In this document: in pieces, positions 23,008 to 34,947 of the stretch
Layout of the letters: the number at the start of each line of letters is the position of its first letter
Numbering within the stretch: the stretch's first letter is position 1
Assembly: GCA_905182985.1 (NCBI GenBank)
Contig: CAJJDN010000155.1
Coordinates: 181,726-245,725, forward strand
Length of the DNA: 64,000 bases
Direction of reading: 5' to 3'
Source: Paramecium sonneborni
Lineage: Eukaryota; Ciliophora; Oligohymenophorea; Peniculida; Parameciidae
Made by a program: the position numbers and the translations under genes
The notes under the pieces: model-generated
What the model saw: the letters and a program-made list of their open reading frames with translations, nothing else
Told to the model about the DNA's origin: nothing
The model's database searches: none

Positions 23008-26000
23008 ATGAAACAATTCGGATAAGGTCTAATTTTGATTTATTGGATGACTCTAATATCAAATTGTAATGCAGTATCAAACACTTTAAATGTTTCAAAT
23101 GCAGTTTGTTCTTGTTCTCAACTATTAATAGAGTAAGAATGTAGATAAAGAAAATGTTTTTGGAATAACAATAAATGCTCAATATTAACAATAAATAATA
23201 CTAATTATTGTGATTCGTTAAAGATAGAAGAATGCAAAAATATAGAAGGTTGTGCAAATGTATAAGATAAATGTGTTTAATTTTCAGGATGTAATGCTTA
23301 CTAATATCCAACAAATGAGACTTGTTAAAACATTTCATTTAAATGTACATCAGATGGAGAATAATGTATCGAATTAGATAAGTGTAGTAGTTACATAAGT
23401 TAGGTGAGTTGTATAAAAGATGAAGACGGGAAATTTTGTTATTGGAATGCTGAAAAAGGTCTATGTTCATTACCAACAACTTGTGATGTATTGCCAATTA
23501 CATTGATATCAGATTCCTAATGTAGATCATAAATTAATAGTTGCACAATGAAATATGGTGGTGGATGTGAAACAAGTGGAGATAAATGTGAGAATTAGAA
23601 AATAGAAGGAGCATGTGTTACAAATTTAGATTAAAAAAAGTTATGTATTTGGGATTCAAATTAATGCAAAGATAAAATATGTTTAAATGCATCTTCTATT
23701 AATAATACTAATGAATTATGTTCAACCTTTTTATCTACATGTACAGTAAATGATACACTTAATGGATGCTAAGATATACAAGTCTCATGTACAGCATATA
23801 AAATTCAAAATAATTGTGTTATTAATAGTATTGGATAAAAATGTTATTGGAATAAAAATAATCTAAAATGTGAAGATAAAAATTGTGATAATGCAACTGA
23901 TGATTATTAAAATCATGATTTATGTTAATAATGGTTAAGTACATGCACAGTCAAATCTGGAGGTATTGGTTGTTAAACTAAATCTAATAATTGTACTTAA
24001 TATACTACACTCAATTAATGTATTAATATATTAAATGGTGATGAATGTTTTTGGTATGAATCAAAGTGTTTATTAAAATCTTGTGAAAATGCTCCATCAT
24101 CTAATATCAATGATCATATGTGTTCTACATTTTTATCAACATGCACTGTTTAAATTGACTTAACAGGTTGTGAAAAAAAAAAATCTACTTGCTCTCTTTA
24201 TAAAAAATAAGATCAATGTGTATCATAATTAAATGGTAAATTATGTATATTTCAAAATGACTTATGTATTGAAAGAATTTGTAGTAATGCTTCTGAAGAT
24301 TTCACAAATTAATAACTATGTAAAACTTTCTCATCAACTTGTATGGTTAAATCAGATTTCAAAGGATGTATTTTACAAGAATGCTAAAATATTTAAACTA
24401 AAGATCATTGTACATCAGATTACTAGAATAAATAATGTTATTATGGATTATAATGTTAATTGAGAACTTGTGCTAATGCTCCTTCTACATATAAAACAGA
24501 TGCAGAATGTAGATAGTTTTTGAATATATGCACAGTTAACTAAGAACTTTAAGGATGTATTGAGAGACCAGAATCATGTGATTAATTAAATCAATAATAA
24601 TGTACTATGTTAAGTGATAATGTAACAAAATGCAGTTGGAATGATGGTGAAAATGATAAAGTATGTAGAGTATTAAATTGTTCAGATATTACACCAGCAA
24701 CATAAACAAATGAAACTTGTAGTAACTATGATTAATCTTGTACAGTTGCTGAGAATCCAAGCACTTGTATGTAAAAACCATTAGGTTGTTCATTAATTGA
24801 AAATAAAGAACATTGTTTTAGTGTAGTACTATAAGATATGAAATCAACTTGTAGTTGGGATAGTGATTATTCTTTATGCAGAGATCGTTAGTGTTCCGAT
24901 GCTGATTAAAACATAAAGACAGATGATGGTTGTAGATAATATTTATCAATTTGCACTCTAAGTTCTACAGGAAATGGATGTGCTAATGAACCTACTACAT
25001 GTAAAGGGTACTAATCATAAGATGTTTGTATAAAATTAGTTTCTAATCCTAATAACATTGTTTTATGTGGATGGAATGGTTGTGAAAATAGAAGTTGTTT
25101 GAATGCACCTATTTTATAGTCTGGATCTTTATACACACACTAATAATGCAATTAATATTTAAGTTCATGCACAATAAATTCTAATTAGACTGGTTGTGTT
25201 CCTTAATTCACATCATGTGATTAAATTAATAACTAATTTTAATGTAGTGATACTGTCTTAGAAAATGGATCAAGATGCTATTATGATGTTTCAGCTGATT
25301 CTTATTTCTGTAGAGAGTTTAAATGTACTGATTAAACCTAATCTTTAATGACACATGAAATATGTAATAGTTTAAGTAAACAATGTACTCTTGGTGAAAA
25401 TGGTGTTGGATGTATTGAATTATTTAGTTCATGTGCAGATATTAAAGATCTATAGCAATGTGAAGGAACTGTGTTGAATGTCAATCGTAGTTGTCATTGG
25501 GATACTACTAGCACAACTCCGATTTGTAAAGAAAAAGAATGTAAATTAAGTATAATGAAAGATTCAGCAGATTCTTGCGAAAAGTATTTAGAAACTTGTA
25601 CTTTAGGGGATTAAGATATAGGTTGCATTGATAAACCTAAATCATGTAATGGTTTAAGTCAAAAAATATGTATTAATGTAAAATTAATTGATGGAACTTA
25701 TTGTTCTTTTGATAGTAATATAGTTGATGAAAATTTATAATGTCATGCTAGAATTTGTGCTGATGCTTCTAGTAATTATTAAAATGATGCCTAATGCAGA
25801 ACATGGTTACCTAATTGTACAGTCAATTCTAATTAATCTGGATGTGTAAATGAACCTACTGATTGTAGTTTGATGTTATAATCATAATGCATTAAACAAT
25901 TTTATAAAGGGATAAATTGTCACTGGGATGAAAAAGCTAATCCTGTCAGTTGTAGACGAATTTTATGTACTGATGCAAGTATAAATTATTACACTAGTGA

Positions 26001-28878
26001 TGAATTATGTAAATCATTTAGATCTGATTGTACAGTTGCTAAATCTAATGGATGTATTACATAACCAAATTCTTGTGCTTCTTTAGATTAAAATCATTGT
26101 CCTAAAGTAACTATCAATGCAATAAATAAAGATGCTAGTGAAAATAGGTGTAGTTGGAACCTTTCAAAAAAAGCATGTTAAGATAGAGTTTGTATTGATG
26201 CACCTCAAGATTTTGATTCTGAAGAAAAATGTAGAAGTTGGCTTAAAACTTGTACACTTGGTATTACTAATTAAGGATGCATTCTTGAATAATCCACTTG
26301 CGATTTAGTATAAACTTAAAATTAATGTTAAGTGTTATCTAATGGTACTAAATGTGGATGGAATACAGGTTGTGTTAATAGAACCTGTTCTAATGCTCCT
26401 GATAGTTATAATTCTGATGAATAATGTAGAGCTTATCTTTCAACTTGTACTGTTTAAGCAGATGGAACTGGATGTACTATTAGAGCATCAAAATGTACTG
26501 ATATTTAAGTTGATAAATAATGTATAAAAATTAATGATAGTAAATTATGCTAATGGAATTCAACGAAATAAAAATGTGAAGATAGAACATGTAATAACGC
26601 TCCAATCACATTGATAAATCATGATATGTGTATATAATACTTACCTTCTTGCACAGTAAAAGTGAGTGGTATTGGATGCTAAACTTTATTTGATAATTGT
26701 TCTGCCTATACAGTAAATATAAATTGTGTATAAACATTAATAAATACTAGTTGTCAATGGATAATGATCTCTGAAATAGGGTAATGTGTAGATATATTTG
26801 AAGCTTGTTCATCTTACATAAGTAAAGAGACTTGTACATTTTAAAAGAATAATAAAAAATGCATATGGTGGAATGGGTCATGTTATAACAGAGAATGTGA
26901 ATATGCACCTAAGTCATATTCAACTCATGAGTAATGTCAAGAATTTGGGGATTGTACAACAAACGGTTAAGGTTGTATACATTATATAGCATGTGATTAA
27001 TATAAATATGCAGCAAGTTGTGTATAAGGAGATAATGGAAAGTGTACTCTTGTTAATCAATGTTAAAATATAAGTTGTGACTTAGCTCCAGTCAATTATA
27101 AAAGTCATTCTGATTGTCAATCATTTCTTTCCACATGTACAACTAATGGAAATGGATGTGTATAAATAAAGAGATGTTAAGATGTGTATGTATAGGAAGG
27201 TTGTAAATTTAATGCTAATAATAAAGAATGTGCATGGATGAATGGAATGTGTTATGAAAAGAGTTGTGATACGGCAGATACATCAATTCAATCTGAAAAA
27301 GGATGTAATGATTATTATCCTGAAGGAAATTGTACTACTAAAAAAGGAGGAGGATGTATTACAAAAGGAAAGTGTAAAGATGCATAAGTAGAATAAGCTT
27401 GTATATCTTAATTAGATGGATAAAAATGTTCATGGTAAAATGAATCATGTTAATTAAGATCATGTACTGATTTATTTGGTTATGATCATTTTACATGTAA
27501 TAAAGCATAAGCTAATTGTACAACTAATGGATTTCAATGTACTATCATGAAAACATGTTCAAATACATTCATTTAATAAGCCTGTATAATCGGAACAGAT
27601 GGACCATGTCTATGGAGTTAAGCCAAATGTTATAAATATGCTCAGTGTACAGATTTAGTCTATAATACACATATTTAATGTAATTCAATACATCCATAAT
27701 GTACAACTAATGGTAATAATTGTGTGGCTATTACAAAATGCTCCAAAACTCCTAAAGTTGCTTGTTTTATAGGTAGTAACAACAATTAAATTGGGAAATG
27801 TATTTGGACACCCACATCATTAAAACCTTCGGCACTTCATTAATGCATTGAATTTAATGAATGTTCAAATGCTTTCTATCTTAATCATAATGATTGTTAT
27901 TTTTATTCTCTTGGTTAATGTACAAGTGATGGTGTTAATGGTTGTATATAGTTGGATAATTGTAAAAATTATCAAGTTTAATAAGCATGTTAAATTGATA
28001 AATCTGGAGTTACAATTAACTCAGCTGGAGCTGTAACATAAACAGGTAAATGTATATGGTAATCTAACAAATGTGTTGAGTAAGGTTGTTCTGATATCAC
28101 TGGTTCTAGTCATACTGAATGTAATAATTAATTAAGTTCATGTACTTATGATGGATATAGTTGTGTAATTTAGGGTACTTGTAGTACTTTTAATACTATT
28201 GATTCATGTACCCTTGCTACAGGAACAGATGGTAAATGTTATTGGGATAGTAGAATTTGTAAGTCAATGAAATGTGATGATTATCCTATTACCTTATGCT
28301 AACTGTTTTCATCAACCTGTGTTTAGGATGGATCAACATGTGTTTAACTTAAGGATTGTTAATAATATAAAACTCAATCAGCTTGTGAATATGGTAGTTC
28401 CAATAGTTTTTGTGTTTGGGTTATTACAACAACTAATAGTAAAGGGAAATGTGTTGAAGTCAATAGTTGTAAAGTTGCTTCAGTAAATGAGAAGGCATGT
28501 AAATTGTAATCTGATAGATGTTATTGGTAAACAATCACTGTAGCAAATTCAACGGAATTTATCTGTACTCCTAAAACTTGTGAAATATAAACAGGTTCTA
28601 CTTGTACAGGTTTTTATGATTGGTCTCTTAAAACTTATAATATTTGCAAATTCAATCCTTAAGGTAAATGTACACCTACTGATCCTATTAGCTTACAATA
28701 AAATGATTGTCTAATTAATACTTTATATTAATACACTTGGAATCCTACTACAAATAAATGTACCATTTGTAATTCAGTCTAAACCAACAATACAACTCAA
28801 TAAAACTAATCAAATACAACTCAAGATAATTAAGATCTCATTTTATCTATTATTATTTTACTTGCCTTAGTTATTTGA
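23008..28878 (+). CDS. Surface (immobilization) antigen, cysteine-periodic, GPI-anchored (1956 aa)
   Basis: Giant coat protein covering cell and cilia. It is a single intronless 1957-codon frame. Signal peptide (QGLILIYWMTLISNCNA), then about 25 repeats of a cysteine-periodic module of about 70 residues, with recurring CxW cores such as CFWNNNKC, CYWNKNNLKC and CSWDSDYSLC and spacers such as NAPxxx...C..(F/Y)LSTCTV. The C-terminus is a Thr/Asn/Gln-rich stretch followed by a hydrophobic tail (LILSIIILLALVI), as expected of a GPI-addition signal. This matches the Paramecium surface-antigen domain family. In Paramecium such genes are expressed mutually exclusively. I see no long perfect central repeats, so it may be a minor or antigen-related paralogue. 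Confidence 0.92.
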
Positions 28879-29037
28879 TAATCCATATTAATATATAAAT
28901 ATATATATATATCATTTATAATATGTTGATACTATAAAAGATGAAGGTTATTTCTAAATAATTAATTACTCTACTATCCATTGGTAAAATGCGACTTTAA
29001 GGTAGCATCTATGTTTAAGCAATTGCCTATTGTCTAA

Positions 29038-29763
29038 TCATTTTAAAAATTCTTTTTGATTTTCCTTATTATTATTATTATTATTATAATAATTTCTCAT
29101 AATTTCGTAGTTATTTTTAAAATCCTGGAATTTGGATTCACCTATCTTCTTTTAGATTTCAATTTTCCATTATGACTTTTCCATATTTAGATTATATCTC
29201 TTCATCAAATAAGCTACAACTATTGTCGGTGATCTACTGATTCCTAAAAAACAATGAACCAATATTTGTCTGTTTTCTATGTCTATCAATAAAATCAAAT
29301 GTTTAATCTGCAAATTACAATATACTATAATCTTCTTTTTCATGTGCTTATATATACAAAATTAAACAACTATATATTAAGCTGCTGTCTCTTAACTTGC
29401 TGTTAATACTGCTCTAATTTTTAATCTTTTAAGCATCTCTAAATCTTTTGCTCCCTCAGATCTTCCTACATATATTCCTCCCTCTCTACTGAAAATCCTA
29501 ACTTTAATTCTTCCAAAGGTACTTTCATTGAAAATATTTTATTTCTCTTATTTATGAGAAAGCTCTTAATTTTGACTTAAATTTTAGTATTTTTTTCTTT
29601 TAATATTTTAATTCTCTTATTTAGATATATCAATAGTTTTTACTTCACTAGATTATAAATTCTGTATAATTCAATAAAAATAAATAAGACACTATCTAAG
29701 TCTAACTTTTTAAAATATATTATCTATATCAAATAGAAAGCATTGATCAAATTTAGAATCCAT
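29038..29763 (-). pseudogene. Dual-specificity phosphatase-like gene with disrupted frame
   Basis: The active-site signature is intact: VHCFLGISRSPTIVVAYLM (HCx5R). It is preceded by GGIYVGRSEGAKDLEMLKRL, the usual DUSP N-terminal strand and helix. Between them, the segment that best fits the family (AHEKEDYSILQFADQTFDFI) is in another frame. The shifts into and out of it are not explained by Paramecium-size introns. The N-terminal region also needs a 37-nt or unusually short intron, and a 31-nt GTG intron near 29640 is possible. The 3' end reads TGA at 29038. Either a decaying phosphatase gene or one with sequence errors. The 5' end is repeated at 31055 by the assembly duplication. Confidence 0.6.
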
Positions 29764-30089
29764 GTTTAAATTCCTTACTCATACTAATAGTATACAAGAA
29801 TGTAAAGAATAAGAAATTTTTTAGTGACTTCAAAGATGTCTCTTTTTAATGCCAAAATTAATGGAAATTTAATCTTTCCCATGCTTACAATCTTAAAGAA
29901 CTGATAGAAGTTATATATGTGGTAATCAAAATTCAAATAGCTATTGAGATAAAACAATTGATCTAGGAGATCCTAAATCATGAGAAGCATTTAATTCCAA
30001 TAGATAAATAAATCCTAAGACGTGAAGTATTAATTTAAGAACTGCTTTTTCTTTCTTTCTTTTTCATATCAACTTTTCTTTTAATTATA

Positions 30090-30629
30090 TCAATCTTACT
30101 TACTTTGGCCATTATTTATAAACATTATACATAAAATAAAACTTCCCTATAAGCATTTTTTAACATTCTTCAATATAATCAAAACAAATAGGTTCAGATA
30201 AAACAATAGTATTTTAACTTTATATATTTATTAGAGAGACTCTTTATCATGTAAAAGTATATTTTTAATATATCCATCCAAAATAGCAACCTAAACAAGT
30301 TCTCTAATAACATAAAAACAACCATCGACACAAAAATAAACATAATTAAAACAATCCTCAAAATTAATCTTTTCATACTCTTTAATAATTGTATCTCTAA
30401 ATATTGATTTTTCTTAAAATAAATGAGTAATTCTACTAACAAATATGTTGTTATCTCTAACTTCAAATGATTCATCAATACTGGGTTGGCCAAGTTTATT
30501 TGAAATCGTAATTGTAGTAAATGTTAAATAATTGGGAAATTTAAGTTCAAAATAATAATTTAATAATTTAATTATATGAATCACTTTTAATTATATATAT
30601 ATATTTTATATTAATACTATATTTTTCAT
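30090..30629 (-). CDS. Hypothetical protein (179 aa), first assembly copy
   Basis: Not recognised. 180-codon frame under the ciliate code. The centre is well balanced (GQPSIDESFEVRDNNIF, then INFEDCFNYVYFCVDGCF and IRELVQVAILDGYIKNILL). The N-terminus and the last about 50 residues are biased to Ile/Leu/Lys and may include unspliced intron or UTR, so the true ends are uncertain. An identical copy lies at 31455-31994, inside the gap-flanking duplication, and is probably the same gene. Confidence 0.5.
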
Positions 30630-30651
30630 TATATAAATCTTGAAGTAATCA

Positions 30652-30892
30652 ATGCAATCTTTTCTTAAGCTTAAAAAAGGACCTCTCAATGAACATTCTT
30701 AGGATGATGAACATATTGTATTCAATTATTTTAAAGGACAAATACAAGAACAACAGCCTAGAATTAATAATTAAAATTTTATCTAGTAGAATAATGATAA
30801 TAATAATAATATTTTTAAATCATTCACAGGATAGGGAGCACCATTTGGATTGTATGAGAACTTTTATATTAAAGAAGATGAAAATCTTGATC
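30652..30892 (+). CDS. Small Asn/Gln-rich protein, truncated by the gap
   Basis: The start (MQSFLKLKKGPLNEHSQDDE) to the N run at 30893. Identical to the 5' part of the complete gene at 32017-32292. Divergent, 22 bases away, from the hypothetical gene at 30629. Confidence 0.5.
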
Positions 30893-31054
30893 NNNNNNNN
30901 NNNNNNNNNNNNNNNNNNNNNNNNNNNNNNNNNNNNNNNNNNNNNNNNNNNNNNNNNNNNNNNNNNNNNNNNNNNNNNNNNNNNNNNNNNNNNNNNNNNN
31001 NNNNNNNNNNNNNNNNNNNNNNNNNNNNNNNNNNNNNNNNNNNNNNNNNNNNNN
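30893..31054. other. Assembly gap (162 N)
   Basis: Unsequenced placeholder. It lies inside a small plus-strand gene copy that is complete at 32017-32292. Confidence 0.99.
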
Positions 31055-31454
31055 CACTATCTAAGTCTAACTTTTTAAAATATATTATCTATATCAAATA
31101 GAAAGCATTGATCAAATTTAGAATCCATGTTTAAATTCCTTACTCATACTAATAGTATACAAGAATGTAAAGAATAAGAAATTTTTTAGTGACTTCAAAG
31201 ATGTCTCTTTTTAATGCCAAAATTAATGGAAATTTAATCTTTCCCATGCTTACAATCTTAAAGAACTGATAGAAGTTATATATGTGGTAATCAAAATTCA
31301 AATAGCTATTGAGATAAAACAATTGATCTAGGAGATCCTAAATCATGAGAAGCATTTAATTCCAATAGATAAATAAATCCTAAGACGTGAAGTATTAATT
31401 TAAGAACTGCTTTTTCTTTCTTTCTTTTTCATATCAACTTTTCTTTTAATTATA

Positions 31455-31994
31455 TCAATCTTACTTACTTTGGCCATTATTTATAAACATTATACATAAA
31501 ATAAAACTTCCCTATAAGCATTTTTTAACATTCTTCAATATAATCAAAACAAATAGGTTCAGATAAAACAATAGTATTTTAACTTTATATATTTATTAGA
31601 GAGACTCTTTATCATGTAAAAGTATATTTTTAATATATCCATCCAAAATAGCAACCTAAACAAGTTCTCTAATAACATAAAAACAACCATCGACACAAAA
31701 ATAAACATAATTAAAACAATCCTCAAAATTAATCTTTTCATACTCTTTAATAATTGTATCTCTAAATATTGATTTTTCTTAAAATAAATGAGTAATTCTA
31801 CTAACAAATATGTTGTTATCTCTAACTTCAAATGATTCATCAATACTGGGTTGGCCAAGTTTATTTGAAATCGTAATTGTAGTAAATGTTAAATAATTGG
31901 GAAATTTAAGTTCAAAATAATAATTTAATAATTTAATTATATGAATCACTTTTAATTATATATATATATTTTATATTAATACTATATTTTTCAT
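31455..31994 (-). CDS. Hypothetical protein (179 aa), second assembly copy
   Basis: Same sequence as 30090-30629, displaced by 1365 bases. Probably one gene counted twice because overlapping contig ends were not merged. Confidence 0.45.
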
Positions 31995-32016
31995 TATATA
32001 AATCTTGAAGTAATCA

Positions 32017-32292
32017 ATGCAATCTTTTCTTAAGCTTAAAAAAGGACCTCTCAATGAACATTCTTAGGATGATGAACATATTGTATTCAATTATTTTAAA
32101 GGACAAATACAAGAACAACAGCCTAGAATTAATAATTAAAATTTTATCTAGTAGAATAATGATAATAATAATAATATTTTTAAATCATTCACAGGATAGG
32201 GAGCACCATTTGGATTGTATGAGAACTTTTATATTAAAGAAGATGAAAATCTTGATCCTTCAGAAGAATATTAAAATGAACGAATAGATTGA
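32017..32292 (+). CDS. Small Asn/Gln-rich protein (91 aa)
   Basis: 92 codons ATG to TGA, no intron. Hydrophilic: starts MQSFLKLKKGPLNEHSQDDE, has a Gln/Asn tract in the middle, then SFTGQGAPFGLYENFYIKED and an acidic end. No known domain recognised. The GQGxPFG turn followed by an aromatic cluster is the only distinctive part. The upstream half is duplicated before the gap. The plus-strand ORF starting at 32054 is a different, wrong frame. Confidence 0.6.
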
Positions 32293-33334
32293 TGTACAGA
32301 ATCATTGCTGGAAGATATATTCATGATTTCTAGTGTACATACAAAATATATCTGTTTTTTTTGAAATTCATTTCTATAAAAGTAATAGTATACTCAGAAA
32401 TCCTTAACAATGGTTTAAGAAAAAATATGAAATTATGATATATGTGTATGTGTTAAACATATTAATCCTTATACTACTTTTATTTGGTTTCTAAAAGGTG
32501 TCTGTTTTATTTCAAAGACTTTTTTCTGGTATATTATATAACAATGATATTGCTAGTCTCATCATACTAACATATAATAAGAATTGATAACATTTGATTA
32601 AATGATTTTAGTAAAAGCAATTATGGTTACATTTCTGAGGGTTATTCTATATAAATGAAACTATTATTGTTGTTCTTTATCAATAACCCAGAACTATTTT
32701 TAAAAAATTAGCCATGAAAATTCACAAATACTTGATTATCAATACTCTAATTATTCTCTATTAATCGATATGGATATGGTTGAATTCATTGTATTTAAAA
32801 TGATAAATTCTTGATGTTTTATTTTGCAATGGAATGTTAAAATCTCAATTCTAAAAATTATCATTGTCTTATAGATTTTCTTGTTAAAAAGAAGTTAACA
32901 TAATTAAGCTATGGAAACAATTTGAAATCAATCAATGATGAAGTATTGATATAAGTGTATAAACAAGCCAGTGAATTATAGAGAGGCTTTTTATGATAAT
33001 ACATATTAATTTAAATTCTAAATTCTGATAAATTATTATATAATTATATAAATAGTTATTTAAAGGAAAAGCATAAAGATATTAGTAAATGCATATAATA
33101 ATAGCATTTAATTTATGAGATGATATTATTAATATTGTGGAATTAAAACCCATTCACAATTTTCGCTATACAAGGTGGAAATGCAAAAAAAAATGTTGTA
33201 GACTAAATTAATGTCAGATGGGTATGGAATTAATGAAGATAATTAGAGAAGGTTACATATGTGGTTCTTTCTGAATAGACACTCTATAATTTTTATATTT
33301 ATATGCATATAATTAATATTAATAAAGTGCCGCT
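32293..33334 (+). pseudogene. Coding-like remnants, no intact gene
   Basis: Short plus-strand frames with protein-like composition are broken by TGA: a hydrophobic-start piece near 32430-32590 (ILILLLFGFQKVSVLFQRLF), GYISEGYSIQMKLL near 32630, and near 32820-33000 FCNGMLKSQFQKLSL and LKSINDEVLIQVYKQASEL in different frames. No combination of 18-36 nt introns that I tried yields one open frame. Most likely a decayed gene; the part from 32650 is repeated at 33809. Confidence 0.3.
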
Positions 33335-33762
33335 ATGAAAATATTAGATGACATCAAATAATAAGTAGAGAAAGAAATGTTAAAGTTTGATCCACGATTA
33401 GCGTAAAAGAAATATTTAAAGGTGACACAATCAATTAAGGATTTGTTTCTGAAAGCTGTAGTTTCTGAAAAGTAAACGATAAAATCGGTGCTATATATAT
33501 TTTTAATATATGATAGGCTGCTAATTCTATAGGTATAAATTACTCCTCTGCGAAAGCGATTTGGGCAGAATTTAGAAGGAAGAAATAGAAGAAGCATAAA
33601 GAGGAATCTGATTAGAAAATAGAAAATTAATTAGTTAAGAGATGCTCCTATAAAATTTTAAATGGTTGTAATAAGATAAAGAAATTTTTTATGGAAATAA
33701 AATGTAGTGTATCATAGAATATGAATTCAAGTCTTTTTTGTAAGTTGGACTCTCACATTTGA
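33335..33762 (+). CDS. Helix-turn-helix-like basic protein (132 aa), first copy
   Basis: Basic protein. Residues about 45-73 (QTIKSAANSIGINYSSAKAI, then WAEFRRKK) resemble the HTH of ciliate proteins with a 'A..LGINYSTAK.I...FR' pattern, also seen in pipsqueak-like or transposase-derived DNA-binding domains. A Lys-rich segment follows, then a Cys-containing C-terminal tail. One 29-nt intron (33498-33526, GTG start) is needed to join the two halves; 133 codons spliced. Probably a nuclear DNA-binding protein. An identical copy lies at 34494-34921; the pair is probably an assembly artefact. Confidence 0.6.
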
Positions 33763-34493
33763 ATAACAAATTATATAATTATTTTAAGATGTAAAGTAAA
33801 TTAAATNTTATAAATGAAACTATTATTGTTGTTCTTTATCAATAACCCAGAACTATTTTTAAAAAATTAGCCATGAAAATTCACAAATACTTGATTATCA
33901 ATACTCTAATTATTCTCTATTAATCGATATGGATATGGTTGAATTCATTGTATTTAAAATGATAAATTCTTGATGTTTTATTTTGCAATGGAATGTTAAA
34001 ATCTCAATTCTAAAAATTATCATTGTCTTATAGATTTTCTTGTTAAAAAGAAGTTAACATAATTAAGCTATGGAAACAATTTGAAATCAATCAATGATGA
34101 AGTATTGATATAAGTGTATAAACAAGCCAGTGAATTATAGAGAGGCTTTTTATGATAATACATATTAATTTAAATTCTAAATTCTGATAAATTATTATAT
34201 AATTATATAAATAGTTATTTAAAGGAAAAGCATAAAGATATTAGTAAATGCATATAATAATAGCATTTAATTTATGAGATGATATTATTAATATTGTGGA
34301 ATTAAAACCCATTCACAATTTTCGCTATACAAGGTGGAAATGCAAAAAAAAATGTTGTAGACTAAATTAATGTCAGATGGGTATGGAATTAATGAAGATA
34401 ATTAGAGAAGGTTACATATGTGGTTCTTTCTGAATAGACACTCTATAATTTTTATATTTATATGCATATAATTAATATTAATAAAGTGCCGCT

Positions 34494-34921
34494 ATGAAAA
34501 TATTAGATGACATCAAATAATAAGTAGAGAAAGAAATGTTAAAGTTTGATCCACGATTAGCGTAAAAGAAATATTTAAAGGTGACACAATCAATTAAGGA
34601 TTTGTTTCTGAAAGCTGTAGTTTCTGAAAAGTAAACGATAAAATCGGTGCTATATATATTTTTAATATATGATAGGCTGCTAATTCTATAGGTATAAATT
34701 ACTCCTCTGCGAAAGCGATTTGGGCAGAATTTAGAAGGAAGAAATAGAAGAAGCATAAAGAGGAATCTGATTAGAAAATAGAAAATTAATTAGTTAAGAG
34801 ATGCTCCTATAAAATTTTAAATGGTTGTAATAAGATAAAGAAATTTTTTATGGAAATAAAATGTAGTGTATCATAGAATATGAATTCAAGTCTTTTTTGT
34901 AAGTTGGACTCTCACATTTGA
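34494..34921 (+). CDS. Helix-turn-helix-like basic protein (132 aa), second copy
   Basis: Same as 33335-33762, shifted by 1159 bases, with the intron at 34657-34685. This copy is contiguous with the complete MYND/TPR gene 26 bases downstream and so is the better representative. Confidence 0.6.
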
Positions 34922-34947
34922 ATAACAAATTATATAATTATTTTAAG

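Larger units (their letters stand above)
29690..32257. repeat. Direct duplication 29690-30892 / 31055-32257 around a 162-N gap
   Basis: The 1203 bases before the N run recur without visible difference after it, offset 1365. The first copy stops exactly at the first N and the second starts exactly after the last N. This is the signature of two contig ends that overlap but were scaffolded instead of merged. Confidence 0.85.

Noticed and set aside
30689..31078. 129-codon ORF running through N bases
   Set aside because: Translation across the gap is meaningless, and the coding frame here is the one starting at 30652.
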